Shown: piece by piece, positions 44,247 to 55,734 of the stretch
How the letters are laid out: each line of letters begins with the position of its first letter
Position numbering within the stretch: position 1 is the first letter of the stretch
From: Strigamia acuminata
Lineage: Eukaryota; Arthropoda; Chilopoda; Geophilomorpha; Linotaeniidae
NCBI GenBank assembly: GCA_949358305.1
Contig: OX442318.1
Span: 9,348,501 to 9,412,500 of the forward strand
Reading direction: 5' to 3'
DNA: 64,000 bases
The notes under the pieces: generated by a model
Databases searched by the model: none
What the model was told of the DNA's origin: nothing
Seen by the model: the letters and a program-made list of their open reading frames with translations, nothing else
Translations under genes and position numbers: made by a program

Positions 44247-44346
44247 GCACGTTTACGCTACTGCGAAAGCATTTGCCAAGAATGTTTTCATTAATCAAGA
44301 ACGAAAGTTAGGGGTAGAAAAACAATCAGACGCCGTCTTAGTTCAA
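44247..44346 (+). pseudogene. 18S rRNA fragment, copy 3
   Basis: CTACTGCGAAAGCATTTGCC, then AAGAATGTTTTCATTAATCA and AGAACGAAAGTTAGGGG match 18S rRNA almost perfectly over about 55 nt. Similarity then decays (AATCAGACGCCGTCTTAGTTC, compared with GATCAGATACCGCCCTAGTTC). It is the best preserved of three fragments. Confidence 0.85.
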
Positions 44347-44817
44347 CCGACAAAGGAAGGAATGCTGGTTTCTTGTCAGAATTATTCTGTCCTGCTCACG
44401 TCTTTGAAGCCGATAAGTTAAAATGAGTTTTCCAATTCATTCCGATGTTTAATGGGACTAACGATTTAGTTAATAAATGCCTCTTAACTTGTTCTCTTTG
44501 AAATGTTGTGCTAAATTGACATTGACAGCCAAAACCATAAGCCTCCAAAATCTGCCACTGGTATGTTTCTAGAACAGGACTCTCAACTTTGACATCGGAA
44601 ATTAAACTCGCACTGAAGGGCTTGAGACAAACGGAGAACCTTCTCCTGCAGATACATAGAGACCCTCAAATATGATCACAAAGGAAACAGTCCTCAAGAT
44701 GTTGCTTCCAGACCACCCCACTACATAACCCTACATAACAAATTGAAGTATAACTCAACATCGTCAAATCATACGATGAGCAAAAGTACCGGCCCGACAT
44801 ATACCAGTACAAGATCG

Positions 44818-45162
44818 CGAGAGATTTTGTAAGATTTTGCTAGATTTTGTTTGATTTTTTGAGATTTTGCTAGATTATGTGAGATTTTTTGAGATTTTGC
44901 TAGATTTTGTGGGATTTTGCTAGATTTTACTAGATTTTGCGAGATTTTGCTAGATTTTGTGAGATTTTGTTATATTTTGTGAGATTTTGCTAGATTTTAC
45001 TAGATTTTACTATATTTTGTGAGATTTTGATAGATTTTGCGAGATTTTGCTAGATTTTGTGAGATTTTGCTAGATTTTGGGAGATTTTGCTAGATTTTGT
45101 GAGATTTTGTGAGATTTTGCTACATTTTGTGAGATTTTGCTACATTTTATGAGATTTTACCT
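44818..45162. repeat. 20-bp minisatellite 'GAGATTTTGCTAGATTTTGT'
   Basis: About 17 imperfect units built from GAGATTTTG and TAGATTTTG half-units. The right edge is followed by non-repetitive sequence at 45163. Confidence 0.95.
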
Positions 45163-46593
45163 AAAGTAGAGTGGTATGGTACCGTCTTTACCACTGGGCC
45201 TCCAAAAAGGTTTAAGGACCACCGTTTTCGATCGTCATCAAGATGAATTGAAGCATTTTGTTACACATCTTGATTGCGTTTGTAAAACTGTTTATTCACT
45301 GTAATGGTCAGTCTAGCGAAAGACTCCCCGCGGACTAGACAGTCTTGAGCATTTTCACTCTCCGTTAGCGCGCCAACAAAAAAATATTGTCGATCACTAT
45401 CCTAAAAAAGTTGAAGAACCACCGGCTTTTTGTAGCTTTAAAACGGCGCTATTAAAAGCTGGAAAGTAGTTTGATTCTCTTAGGCTGTGAGCAGCACAAT
45501 CTATTAAAAACCACCAGACCTAACCCAAAGCCAAAGCCTCTGCGCCCCTATAGAGCCGAGTTTAACCCTTGACTTTGCCCTAGATTGCGCATCTGCTGCC
45601 AGCAGGCCTTTGATAATCCAAAATTCTCCCTTCACAACTATAGGGCGACACACTTTACTCCAATTTTGCATCCAAAGAGGAGACCTGGGAGGCATTTCCC
45701 TCTAAATGCACTGCCACGACTTTGAACATTAAACTCCGAAACAGCCGACATTAGACCGTGCAATTCATACAACTTGCACTACATCAACTACACAATTTAA
45801 TTTATCAACCAAACACGCCAATATGAAAAGAAAACGCAGTCAGTCTATTAGCACACAATGCATCACAGGATGCATTCATACGGCGCTGGGGAATTCATTT
45901 AAACGTCAAATCTCCCTTTCTTGCAATCTCTTATCGACATGTCGTGCCACTTCCTCATTAAGACGAAACAAAATCCTGATTCCATTCTCCTCTCCTCTCT
46001 CCCCCTCCAGTATTTTTTAATTCTTTTCTCCGAGCCCCCTCGTGCGTCTTTCTTTAGCATTTTCGTCTTGACAGATATTATTAAAAGTCAGCCCAGGCAA
46101 ACAAACCCAAACGACATTTGGCGCTTACTTAATGAGACGCCGTAATGAAGCAATATGCTGCGATATACGTAATGCGAAAAATGTGCGCTGACAGCCTAAC
46201 AAAAGTCACCAGATAAGAATATATACAATTTTTGGCTTTTGTCGTTGTATCAACACCTTTCTTAACACTAAAAATCCGGCACAAAGATAGCGCTGCCTGC
46301 AACAGAGAGGCACTAGTTTAGCACCGAGTTAATTAGCCAACCCAGTGTTTCAAGAGGACACCTAAGACGAGAAAATTGCATTAATTAACAACACGATGAG
46401 TACCGAGAAAAAGCAAATGTTATTATCAAAACACGCCACTCTCCACACACTTAATCTCGTTCCGTTTTTAAGCCGCTTGCTTGACATCCCCGTGGCAAAA
46501 ATTAGAACTAATGGCGCTTCGGTCTTCCAGATTTTACACTTTTCCTAATGTGGATTACTCGCTCACAGATTAGAGGACTACACAGATGCGACA
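45163..46593. other. Nothing recognised
   Basis: No supported gene or element. Short open frames at 45823-46145 have no recognisable motifs. Confidence 0.4.
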
Positions 46594-46601
46594 CTTCGGT
46601 G

Positions 46602-46736
46602 CAGGGCCGTCTTTACACTTTTCAGCGCCCTGGGCTAATAAAACTCAGGTGCCGCTTGCCCAACACTTTTCTGTGCCCCTTGTGCCCGGCGCCCCTGGGC
46701 TGCAGCCCAGTTAGCCCAATGGTAAAGGTGGGCCTG
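46602..46736. mobile_element. hAT-like MITE, 135 bp, perfect 8-bp TSD
   Basis: TIRs CAGGGCCGTCTTTAC and the complement of GGTAAAGGTGGGCCTG, flanked by CTTCGGTG on both sides (46594-46601 and 46737-46744). CAGGGCC termini plus 8-bp TSD identify a hAT element. It is GC-rich inside (GGCGCCCCTGGGCTGCAGCCC) with no transposase. Confidence 0.88.
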
Positions 46737-46744
46737 CTTCGGTG

Positions 46745-47768
46745 GAATCCTTTGTTCTCCGCGTGATCGGAGGAAAACAGCGCTTAAATGCTAAATGTTA
46801 ATAATTTTTATTATTAAAATTCAAAATAAACTTGTTGTTACATATTATCCTTCTTTAAATTTATCTATCACCATTAAAAAAAAATCTAAGGGTCCGTAAA
46901 CAACAAATTTTGATTTTAAATAGATAGGAAAAAAATTTTCCGCTTGGCGCGCCCTTTTCCTCCGATACATTCAATGCATTTCAAAATACAATACAATATA
47001 ATTTCAACGGGTTTCTGAACCTCCGGGAAAGTTTGCGCCCGATAACTCGATGCCAAATTCATACTGCGCATCCCATTCCGTGCAGATAATTTCCTAATTA
47101 AGCCTAACTTTATGCCTAATAACGCTAAAATAACGTAAACAAACAACAATAAACTCATTAACAAAAGTAATTAACAGCATGGTACCAAAATCGTGTTGCT
47201 TTATTATACCCTTTGTGTGCAACAAGCTTGACAAATAAATGCATGCGCACAACGAGCTGCGCAGTTGGAATTTAGCATCAAGATACCAGGTGCAAACTGT
47301 GAGCACACTTAGCCATTTCTTCGCTTCCCAACACATCCCAAGGAACTAATTGGTTTTATTTCCGTCCTGCTTTTTTTTATGGTCTTGGCTTAACGTATTC
47401 GCACACTCACTCATCTTCAACCCCACCAAAAGTTGCCCAAAATCACTTCTTCCCAACGGCATCTGCTCCCTCAGCCACAGCAGTGTAATCCTCCCAAATT
47501 CCAGCGACAAGCTACAGCGGGCTCAGCACATCTCTAGTGTTGCCACTACCCAAGATGCATCGTACAAAGACCCAAGAAATTCGTCTGGTGATGAAATGGA
47601 ATATTTAATCTCAATTTGAAAATTCATGACTTTGTGTCCCGTATGCAAATTTACGGTCGGAAAAAAACAAATCGGCTCGGACGTTAGTAAGTTTTACCGC
47701 ACAAAGTTAAGTAGGGAAGCAAACTCATACAACCCAAGTAGCACGGATGGTAGAATTCATATCGAATC
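46745..47768. other. Nothing recognised
   Basis: An open frame at 47350-47619 is serine-rich but has no family resemblance or splice context. No TIR pair was recognised. Confidence 0.35.
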
Positions 47769-48090
47769 TACAGTGGTGGAAATAAGTTTGAGACCACTAC
47801 AGGTTTCTTAGTTGCAATTCAAATTTTGACTTGAAAATTTATTTACAGGTTTATATCATGACAATAAAGCATTGTTTAAAATTATAAGATAATAACTCAA
47901 ATCAAATTTAAGAAATAAAAAAAATTGTTTAAAAAATGTCATTTATGCTGGAAAAAAGTTTGAGACCATGTGCTCTAAATCATCAAAAATATAACCAATT
48001 TTCATTTCTAATGTTTGGTATGCTTCCTATTCGTTCTAATAACTATAATGAACCTGTCATTGAATTAACTAAATATTTTAAATTATTTGG
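47769..48090. mobile_element. Tc1-like terminal fragment
   Basis: Begins TACAGTGGTGGAAATAAGTT followed by TGAGACCACT, and the AAAAAAGTTTGAGACCATGTG motif recurs about 180 bp inside (47954). CAGTGGTG..AAGTTTGAGACCAC is a typical Tc1 IR/DR terminus with its inner direct repeat. The rest of the element was not found to the right. Confidence 0.6.
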
Positions 48091-48102
48091 TGTTGTCCGT
48101 AG

Positions 48103-48205
48103 CATCGTGATCACGAATTATTTTCTGCATGTAAACACGACAATTTGATTTTTTCACCACTCGAATTATTCACCACTCAAAATATTCCACGCATGTAAAC
48201 GCAGC
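48103..48205. mobile_element. Fragment of family G element
   Basis: GATCACGAATTATTTTCTGC, TTTGATTTTTTCACCACTCG and ATTCCACGCATGTAAACG match the right end of 10834-11701. A small local duplication of CACCACTC(G/A)AA is present. Confidence 0.65.
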
Positions 48206-50148
48206 AATACTAGACTCCTAGAATATTCAATTATTTTTTCTAAAAAGATACGGAACAATGCTTTTACATTTGCACTCTCTCTTCCTCCACTGTCGACAAT
48301 ATTGGAAATTGGAAATGTTTGACTCGGCATCCATTATCACGAGTGAAGATATTTCAACATCCAGAACAGAGTGCGATCGATTGCACTCATGCTGAGATAA
48401 TGTTCGATAGCATGAAATAGTAATGGGCAAAGAAAAAAAAGGGGGCGTCGAACAAGTCCAAATTGCGCATAGGCCAGCTGCATCTCTACTTTATTTCGTG
48501 TTAGGCAAACATGGCAGCATGTTGCGTGCATCGAACAGGAAAAAAAAATATTTCAAAGCTACTGATGTCTTAAAATGTTAGCGTAATGCAACAGGTGAAA
48601 AATTAAGACTCCGAGCCTCGACTTTGTGCGAGAGGAAAATATAAAACAGGGAAGACTTCTTATTAAAACAGGATCAAAAGATATGCAGGAAATAATTTGC
48701 GCTCAGCAACCGATCGATAAATTAACTCGTGTAAATAGAGATCCATAGCGCTTGCAAGCGGGATTAAAATTAAAACCATTCAATTTTTTCTTCTCCCCAT
48801 TTCTAAAACCTCTTCCTCCGGTTTAAGTTTAGCGAGTTTAATTCTCCCCCTTTAGCAAACAGCAGGATGTTGCAATTACCTAATCAATTTGCAAATCAAA
48901 GACAAACCGCTTTCTTTGTAACGGAAATAAATCAACGTTGTGGTCGGGTATTATCGGGTTTCCACGATTTTTGCGATCAATAAGTAAAAGTTTACATGCA
49001 CAAATACTCCGCGTTGGCATAATGTGTTGTGTGGAGCCTTTTTGACGTGTGATGTGAGGGGCGTACCCAACGGGTGTTTAGAGTGTGCAAGAAACATTGG
49101 CGCTGCAAGATTGGGGGCGACTGAACCACAAACAATTTTTTTTTAGCATTTAATTTGGAGGTGGCGTTACAGTTTTTAGTCTCCTTGCTGATTTTACCAC
49201 TCCTGGGCTTGTAAACTAACAAGAGGAACACATGTATAAGACACTCACAGATTGTTGTAATATTAAACGTTCGTCAATCGAGTTCCCACAACTGATTCAA
49301 CGATTGGATTCGGATTGGAATTCATTAAATAATGTCAGCAGTCTGCAGCATTCCATTGTTGCGCATTATTCGATAATAAAATGGCAGCCATTTTAGTGAG
49401 GTGTTTCTAAAACTTGTTGCTACTAAAACCCGGTTTGGTTTGATTGAATCACATTTTGGTGTGAATACAACTCCATCCAAGTGAATATTGGAACTCTGTT
49501 CAGTTGGATCTGATCGGGCGGATCAAATCCGGCCAAACTCGGTCCTTATTTAAACATAATTTAGCATTTACTCACATTTAGGGAGGTGGATGATGCTTCG
49601 CCTAAAAGTGTTTATGACACTTGAAAGTCTGATTCGTCGATCTAACATTCGAAGCGGTCATTTTGAATTTGGTTGTAAAAACCAAAACCCGGCATAAACC
49701 AATTCATAAACCACTCCAGTCGTCGTTTTGGTTTTTGCGGTTTTTGGTGATGGTTATTGGCTGTTTTTGATGCCATTCCTAATCCCTTCACAACCCTTAC
49801 AAGCAAAGAAACACTGCGAATATTGTTCTTTACACGTACATTTTGAAATACTGATTTTTTAACCCCTCTAAAAGTTGTCACTAAAAACTGGATTACATGC
49901 GATTAAATACCACTTCAAACTTACAGGACAATGAAACGTTTACCAACAATCAAGTGCACAAGAATAAACACTCCAAAACATTACATTAGTTCCAAAACAT
50001 TTGACAATTACTATGCACTGTACTATCTAAATAGCCAAAGTGCTTACAAAGTGTTACAAATTGACATTTAAATGATGTCATACATTCGCAGCATTGTAAA
50101 CTAGTCTTTAGACGCACTTTTTTCCAATCTCTAAAACCAGGGTGCGTC
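48206..50148. other. Nothing recognised
   Basis: No supported gene, TIR pair or long tandem repeat. Confidence 0.4.
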
Positions 50149-50151
50149 TTA

Positions 50152-50509
50152 TGCGAGTTTCACACTTAAACCACTTTTCTAGAACTTATGATTTTCTAAT
50201 AGTCTAAGTTCTACAAATCTGAAATCAGTTGTTCACACTTAAGGATAGTTTTGTACAAGTGTCATGACGTTTTAACCTTCAATTAGCAGCCATTTTTTGT
50301 GAACGTCAGCACAAAACTAGTCACATGACACCATAGGGGGCATGTTTTGCAGTTGTGACGTCAAGTTTAAGAAAACCTTTCTTCAACTTGAGTTGTAGAA
50401 AAGTCCGCCATCTTGTTTTGAGTTCTAGAAAACCTGTGGTAGTGCGAACACAGCTTTTCTACAAAATTGGTGGGTTTTCTACAAAAGTGGTTTAGGTGTG
50501 AACAGAGCA
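50152..50509. mobile_element. Harbinger-like MITE (family F), 358 bp, TSD TTA
   Basis: TIRs TGCGAGTTTCACACTTAAAC and the complement of GGTTTAGGTGTGAACAGAGCA, flanked by TTA on both sides (50149-50151 and 50510-50512). It shares GTTCTACAAATCTGAAATCA and the GACGTCA-containing interior with 6932-7615, in inverse internal order. Confidence 0.8.
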
Positions 50510-50512
50510 TTA

Positions 50513-51676
50513 GATCAATGGCATCTTAGAATGGAAGAAATACAGTACGATAAAATTATTTGTAAGTTATCAATCGGTTAGGATTAAAAACAAAGAAAAT
50601 TATTCATTAGCACTGTTCCCTGAAATCCTACCTTTGGGAATTCAATGCGTTTAACACGTATTTGTTCAACGCGTTTATCAAGTATTTGTTCATTATCAGA
50701 CAACTTACCGTGATTTGCAAAGTTTAAAGCCGCAATCCTCCCCTGAACATCCACAGTCCTTAATGATGTACCCAGACCACATTAATGCATTCCTCTTCAT
50801 TTGGAAATGCTGTTAAAGTTTCTAGAAAAGAAAAAGACAACTCCAATTACCAACACAATACAAAAGAATTCCAAAGGGTCAGGTGGACAGATACTCGTTA
50901 GTGATCATTGCAAGGACTGAGACACCAAACAAGCAACTTCACTTAGTTTAGTTCCAATTTTTTTCACCTCAGAAATGCAACAAGAAAAGAAAAAACAGAG
51001 TAATATTCTTTTTCTTTTTATTGTTTTTTTCCTCCTTTCTAGTGAGATGAAGCAAAAAACAATCCCTTGTATGAAATAGATTTTCCTAGGCAGAAGGAAA
51101 AAATATAACAACTATTTTTCAGTGTGCTTTTAACTTGAGCAAAATAAAAAAAAAAAACAAAAAAAAAACTATAAATTTTACAAGACAAAGGAAAACTTTT
51201 TCTTATTTTTTGTTATTGTCTTTCGTTAACCTTATTTTTATGTCGCTATGCAACGTTTGTCACCAAATTAAGTTACTGTCTACTCACCCTGTTCCTGATT
51301 AATTTATGGCAATAAATAAGCCACCATAAAAATAATATATTTTTTCAAATTATTTTCAAGCGTGGTCAGGCAACGTAATTGTAACTAAATTATCAGCCAC
51401 ACACATCATTTCCTAAAATGTGTTTATTGACTTTGCAAAGCATTTAACATCTTTGAGCTATAAACATCTAAATATCTATTTAATCACAGCCAAGTGCCCC
51501 ATCTGAACCCATTTATGATTGGCCAAGAAGGAAACATTCACCGATAGTTCCAATGTCCTTGGGAACTCATTGGATTTACCGTAAAGCCATCCACAGATCG
51601 GTGTTTTGACCGGCTTTGGCATTGCCTATTCAAAGAACCCGTTCTACCAGCGCTTTAAAAATATAACATTTCTTAA
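50513..51676. other. Nothing recognised
   Basis: AT-rich with an A-rich tract near 51146-51170. No gene or repeat family was recognised. Confidence 0.4.
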
Positions 51677-52101
51677 GCTAGGTTCACGCTTGTGTTCACA
51701 CTAGACGCAACGCAAGAAAACTGATGCAACGCAAGCTGCTTGCGTCCAATAATTCTTGGTGTTGACGCCAAATCCTGCTTCAACTCCAAGTTGAAGTAAG
51801 CGATGCAACGCAAGGAAAGGTCTTGCGGCCAACCAATCACAATCGACTCCAACTCTTGTCGATTCACGTCTAGTTGGCAAGACTTTGCCACATGGAAGTT
51901 GTATTTTAAAACAGGCCGCCATTTTCGGAGTCTAGAACTAGATCCAATTCCAGGTTTCATTGTAACCATCTGATTGGCCAGACGCAACATCAATTGTTTC
52001 AGCTCTGTTCACACGTGCCCTACCGTGTGAACAGACTCTGCATTGCGCTTGACGAATTTTTCCTTGCATTGCGTTGCGTTGCATCTAGTGTGAACCTAAC
52101 A
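51677..52101. mobile_element. TIR element with GTTCACACTAGACGCAACGC ends
   Basis: Left AGGTTCACGCTTGTGTTCACACTAG-type end and right complement (CTAGTGTGAACCTAAC), followed inward by several GCAACGCAA repeats on both sides. About 425 bp, non-coding. Exact ends and TSD are not resolved. Confidence 0.65.
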
Positions 52102-53423
52102 TTCCTCTTCTTTGCGTTCAACGATAAAGTGCCGATCCCTCCACTACTAAAAAAAAACACCCCAGAATTAACAACTTTTTGAGTCACCGTTTTTCTCACC
52201 AACAATGCACCTTACACACACTTTAAACAGAAATCCTAAAAGGGTCAGCAAGTCAACTTCATGTTCCAGATTTGCATCATGGCGCAGACCACATACATGC
52301 ACTTTAGTGCAGGGTCTGCTAGCAGCAAAAAGAAAAAAAAAAGAAAGAAAAAAAAAACACGCACTACATAAACCCAGCTTTAAAATTCATCAAGTCCCAA
52401 CCACCATTTGCTGATACCGCAACTTACAACTTCATACGCGAACCTGCATCCACTCCCTCATCTGCATAATTCACCATCCAAGAAAATAAAATAACTCGCA
52501 GCCAGTCAAGTGTCCACTAAACACACTTGTTTACCACTAAACCAGCAAACTTTTATCTCCCCATCACAGATTGGATTTCCTTATCACATTACATGCTTCT
52601 CCTACTCACGTCCTACAGTACCAAAGGGGATATTCCTCTCCCTATCTATGATTCCAGTACTCAAACTAACAGTCATTTTGATTCCAGACCCTAACCTCAC
52701 TCTGGGGCAAACCTCACAATAGCATTAAAACCTCCAAAACGAGTCCAATGGCACACAATCTTCTGTACACTGTAAAAATCAATGGCTGCTGCTGCTCTAG
52801 CTGCTGCTGCTGCTCTTTTCTCCTTTTTTGCTCCTTTCCCTTCCTCTACTCAAACACATAAGAGAAAACTGCTCACTTTAGCGAATTCTTTGCTTCACTC
52901 CTCCAGCTAGAACGAGGGGATTCATTAGCTCTTCTTTGTTCTTCTACTCTAGGGTCAATATCTTTTAAATTATGCCATGAATTACTGTTAATGGACACGG
53001 CTTTCTCGTGTAATGATTATGTTGAAAACAATTCGAGGAAAAATTTAAAAATTTAAGCAGCGGTTATAAAAAAAAAAAAATTAAAAAAAAAAAAAACCAA
53101 ATATATAAATAAGGGTTTGGATGGTAATGAGTGGAAATAAAAGTGGTAGATAATTTTTAATGCCAACTATAATGTCAACCAAGGTCATTCCAATGGCATT
53201 TGTGGTCTTTTGGCACAGACCGTGAAGGAGGCCGGTGCGTTGAAATACGACAACCGTGTACCTATTTAATTGACCACGGGGTATACTCCCACTGGGCAAC
53301 ACAATGGCAGTAATTGGCTGAAATATAGATGTTATAAAGCAGATCTGATGCCAAATGGTAATGGAAATTGGAATAAACCCGCTCTATCAATTTTTAATCA
53401 ACTCCGATACAAATCTTTACGAC
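52102..53423. other. Nothing recognised
   Basis: Contains a short CTGCTG-type trinucleotide run near 52785-52815 (GCTGCTGCTGCTC..GCTGCTGCTGCTGC) and A-rich tracts near 53070-53095. No gene is supported. Confidence 0.4.
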
Positions 53424-53460
53424 ACCGTATTTCTTCGATTCTAAGACGCACTATTTTATA
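53424..53460. repeat. Half copy of family E terminus
   Basis: ACCGTATTTCTTCGATTCTA followed by AGACGCA, as at 1506. It is directly followed by the family D element, which may have inserted in it. Confidence 0.6.
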
Positions 53461-53700
53461 TACAGTTTGCGGCAAGTACTTTTCCCTTATAAAAACCCTC
53501 GTTACGCCTATAAGTATAGTAAAAAACTTATAACAATACTAGTTTCGGTAATCGTGTGACATGTATAAGGTTAAGTCTAATTTTATAACTATAACATGAA
53601 ACTTCAACCGCAAACCAAACTTTAACCCTTTTACCTTACACTAAATTTAGTGTAAAAAATGTAATAATTGTAAGGGAAAAGTACCTGCCGTAAACTGTGT
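53461..53700. mobile_element. 'CAGTTTGCGGCAAGTAC' MITE (family D), 240 bp
   Basis: TIRs TACAGTTTGCGGCAAGTACT(TTTCCCTTA) and the complement of TAAGGGAAAAGTACCTGCCG(TAAACTGTG). The outer GTTTGCGG and inner TTTTCCCTTA are shared with family B, so they probably use related transposases. Confidence 0.75.
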
Positions 53701-53782
53701 ATTTTCCAAACTTTCAGGCAATTAGCTCTTGCGGTTTTTGAGTTACGCCAATTTTTTAACGTACAAAGTGCACAAATTGTGT

Positions 53783-54112
53783 TCAAAAAGGCCATATCTC
53801 GAAATCCGTCGCTCGGGTTGTGATGAAACTTGGTTTGGGGGTTTCTACTAAGGTAATAATTCGTACAATTACAAATTCACAAGAACAATTTTCCGTTATT
53901 TCACGTATTTCAAGCCCTGGAACTGTTTGGGGAATAACATTTCCATCGAAAAAACAAGTTTTAGCTCGTGGTAACGTATAATTTCCATGGGGTGCAGCAA
54001 ATTTAATTGTTTTTCTCTTTTTTTCTTTAGGGTTATAATTTAAATTAAATTTTCTTTTGGCTGAGTTTAAGAATGCTATTTCCATTGTATTTGTAAGCTT
54101 GTCGCTTGGCAC
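53783..54112 (-). CDS. Unidentified 109-codon open frame
   Basis: Minus-strand frame with a balanced amino-acid composition and little low complexity in its C-terminal 70 residues (GNYTLPRAKTCFFDGNVIPQ, TVPGLEIREITENCSCEF, ETPKPSFITTRATDFEIW). This is unusual among chance frames here. The N-terminal part is lysine-rich. No family is recognised and no splice context was established. It could be a repeat-encoded scrap or a real exon. Confidence 0.25.
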   Translation of the reverse strand: MPSDKLTNTMEIAFLNSAKRKFNLNYNPKEKKRKTIKFAAPHGNYTLPRAKTCFFDGNVIPQTVPGLEIREITENCSCEFVIVRIITLVETPKPSFITTRATDFEIWPF

Positions 54113-55730
54113 ACATGTTTTTTTTGAATTGAATCAATATCTATCTCCAACCAGGTAGTCATGAGACCCTTAAAGCACCTGGCCACCAAGTAGCAGGCGG
54201 GTAGTTCAGACGTGGTGTATTCCCACGCGGTAAATTTGATCAGGGAGCTAAAACAAATCAAATTACTTCATGCTTTTCAGAATGGAGTAATTTGTTTACG
54301 TGTGCTTTTTGATTATGGAATGAAAACATAACATTCTACTTTGTTTTTATCGCAGAAGAAATGTTGTTTTAGGATTTACTGTTTGTTTTGTGGTGAGTAA
54401 TCCATTAAAAACAACTGTTTTTATAGAATTCCGTATCGGTAAGACAATCCTCGTGATTTTTTCCTTTCGTCTTCGCCTTTTTTTTTCGTTTTTCGACTCG
54501 ATTCCTTTACATACATCCCGTCTGAACCGAATCTAAAATGACAAACGAGTTAATAAAAACCTAATTTTTAACACAAACTTAATTAAAACGAGTGTATACC
54601 GGTGTTTAACATACAAAAGACAGCTGCAAATCCATTAAACCCGCAATTAAACCAACGCCATCTTAATAACCGCGCTCAAACCGTTGCGGCGGTTTGAAGA
54701 ACTTCACGCTAGCACTCGCATAAAACCTCATGTAAACAAACTAAAACTCTCCGTAATTTAATTATTGAATAACATTCATTTTTTTAAAAACCAACTACAG
54801 AGAGGCATTCGAATTTAATGTCGACTGCATGAAAACATCATTTACTTTTACATCTTATTTTAACATAAATTAGAATAAATCTAAATTTACTAAAAGCTGC
54901 GCAATTTGAAATTAAAATGTCTTTATTAGCAATTGATAAGCCGTTTGTAAAATGCCGTAAAGCTTCAAAGAAATTCTAAACTTTATTGCACAGGATTTGA
55001 ATTTTGAAATCGCACTGAACAAAATAATCAGATTACTCGACCGCCAAACAAACGTGTGCACAACCCACCAGTTACGGTTAACGACACGACACACGTGACA
55101 TTATCAACATAGACAAAGCACCTGATCAAGCTGACAGAAGTGGTCATGCTCAAACTTGCCAATGGAGCATGCGCAGAGTGAAGCAAAGCGAAGCCTACGC
55201 TTCCCGCTCGCATGCAGATTGAAAAGTAATAAAACAGCAGTCGAAACTGTCACAGATACATCGAAAATTCGGCCCCGTCTCACACTTTAATGCTCATATC
55301 CCGATCGCGCACGAAGGCATGCGCATAAAGCTTGCAGAAGGCGGCCTTGCATAGCCAATGAAGATTAGCTTGAATTATTAGTTGCATCCGACCAGCTGCA
55401 GAATAAGCGTGTCTTTCGCACAGACAAAGCTCAAACATTTTTCTTCCTTTCATTGATTTTCCATATCCATCTCCCGCATTAAGATGTCTTCGTTTATTAA
55501 GACTAGCACGTTCAACATCGACCACTATAAAAATAGCCGGCATTTGGTTTCCTTTCTCATCCGTCGTTGCTGCATTTGCAATTCTGCCGTTCACCGCTAA
55601 ACAGGATGCCTGACAACAGTGTCAGCACCTCGGGTAACCGATTACACCCCGAAGATCCCGTTAATAATCTCGGGGAGATTCAGCCGGCAACACGCGCCAC
55701 TTCTTTATTCAGACGTATCGGTAGAACCAT
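54113..55730. other. Nothing recognised
   Basis: No supported gene or repeat. A single GTAAAGCTTCAAA arm occurs near 54957. The 55270-55600 stretch is somewhat GC-richer but lacks a recognisable frame. Confidence 0.4.
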
Positions 55731-55734
55731 CTTT

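Noticed and set aside
44247-44346. Functional 18S rRNA gene
   Set aside because: Only about 100 nt of homology; no rDNA unit around it.
47350-47619. Serine-rich 89-codon frame, possible exon
   Set aside because: No acceptor or donor in matching phase was convincing and no family resemblance; the following 61-codon frame runs into a Tc1 terminus.
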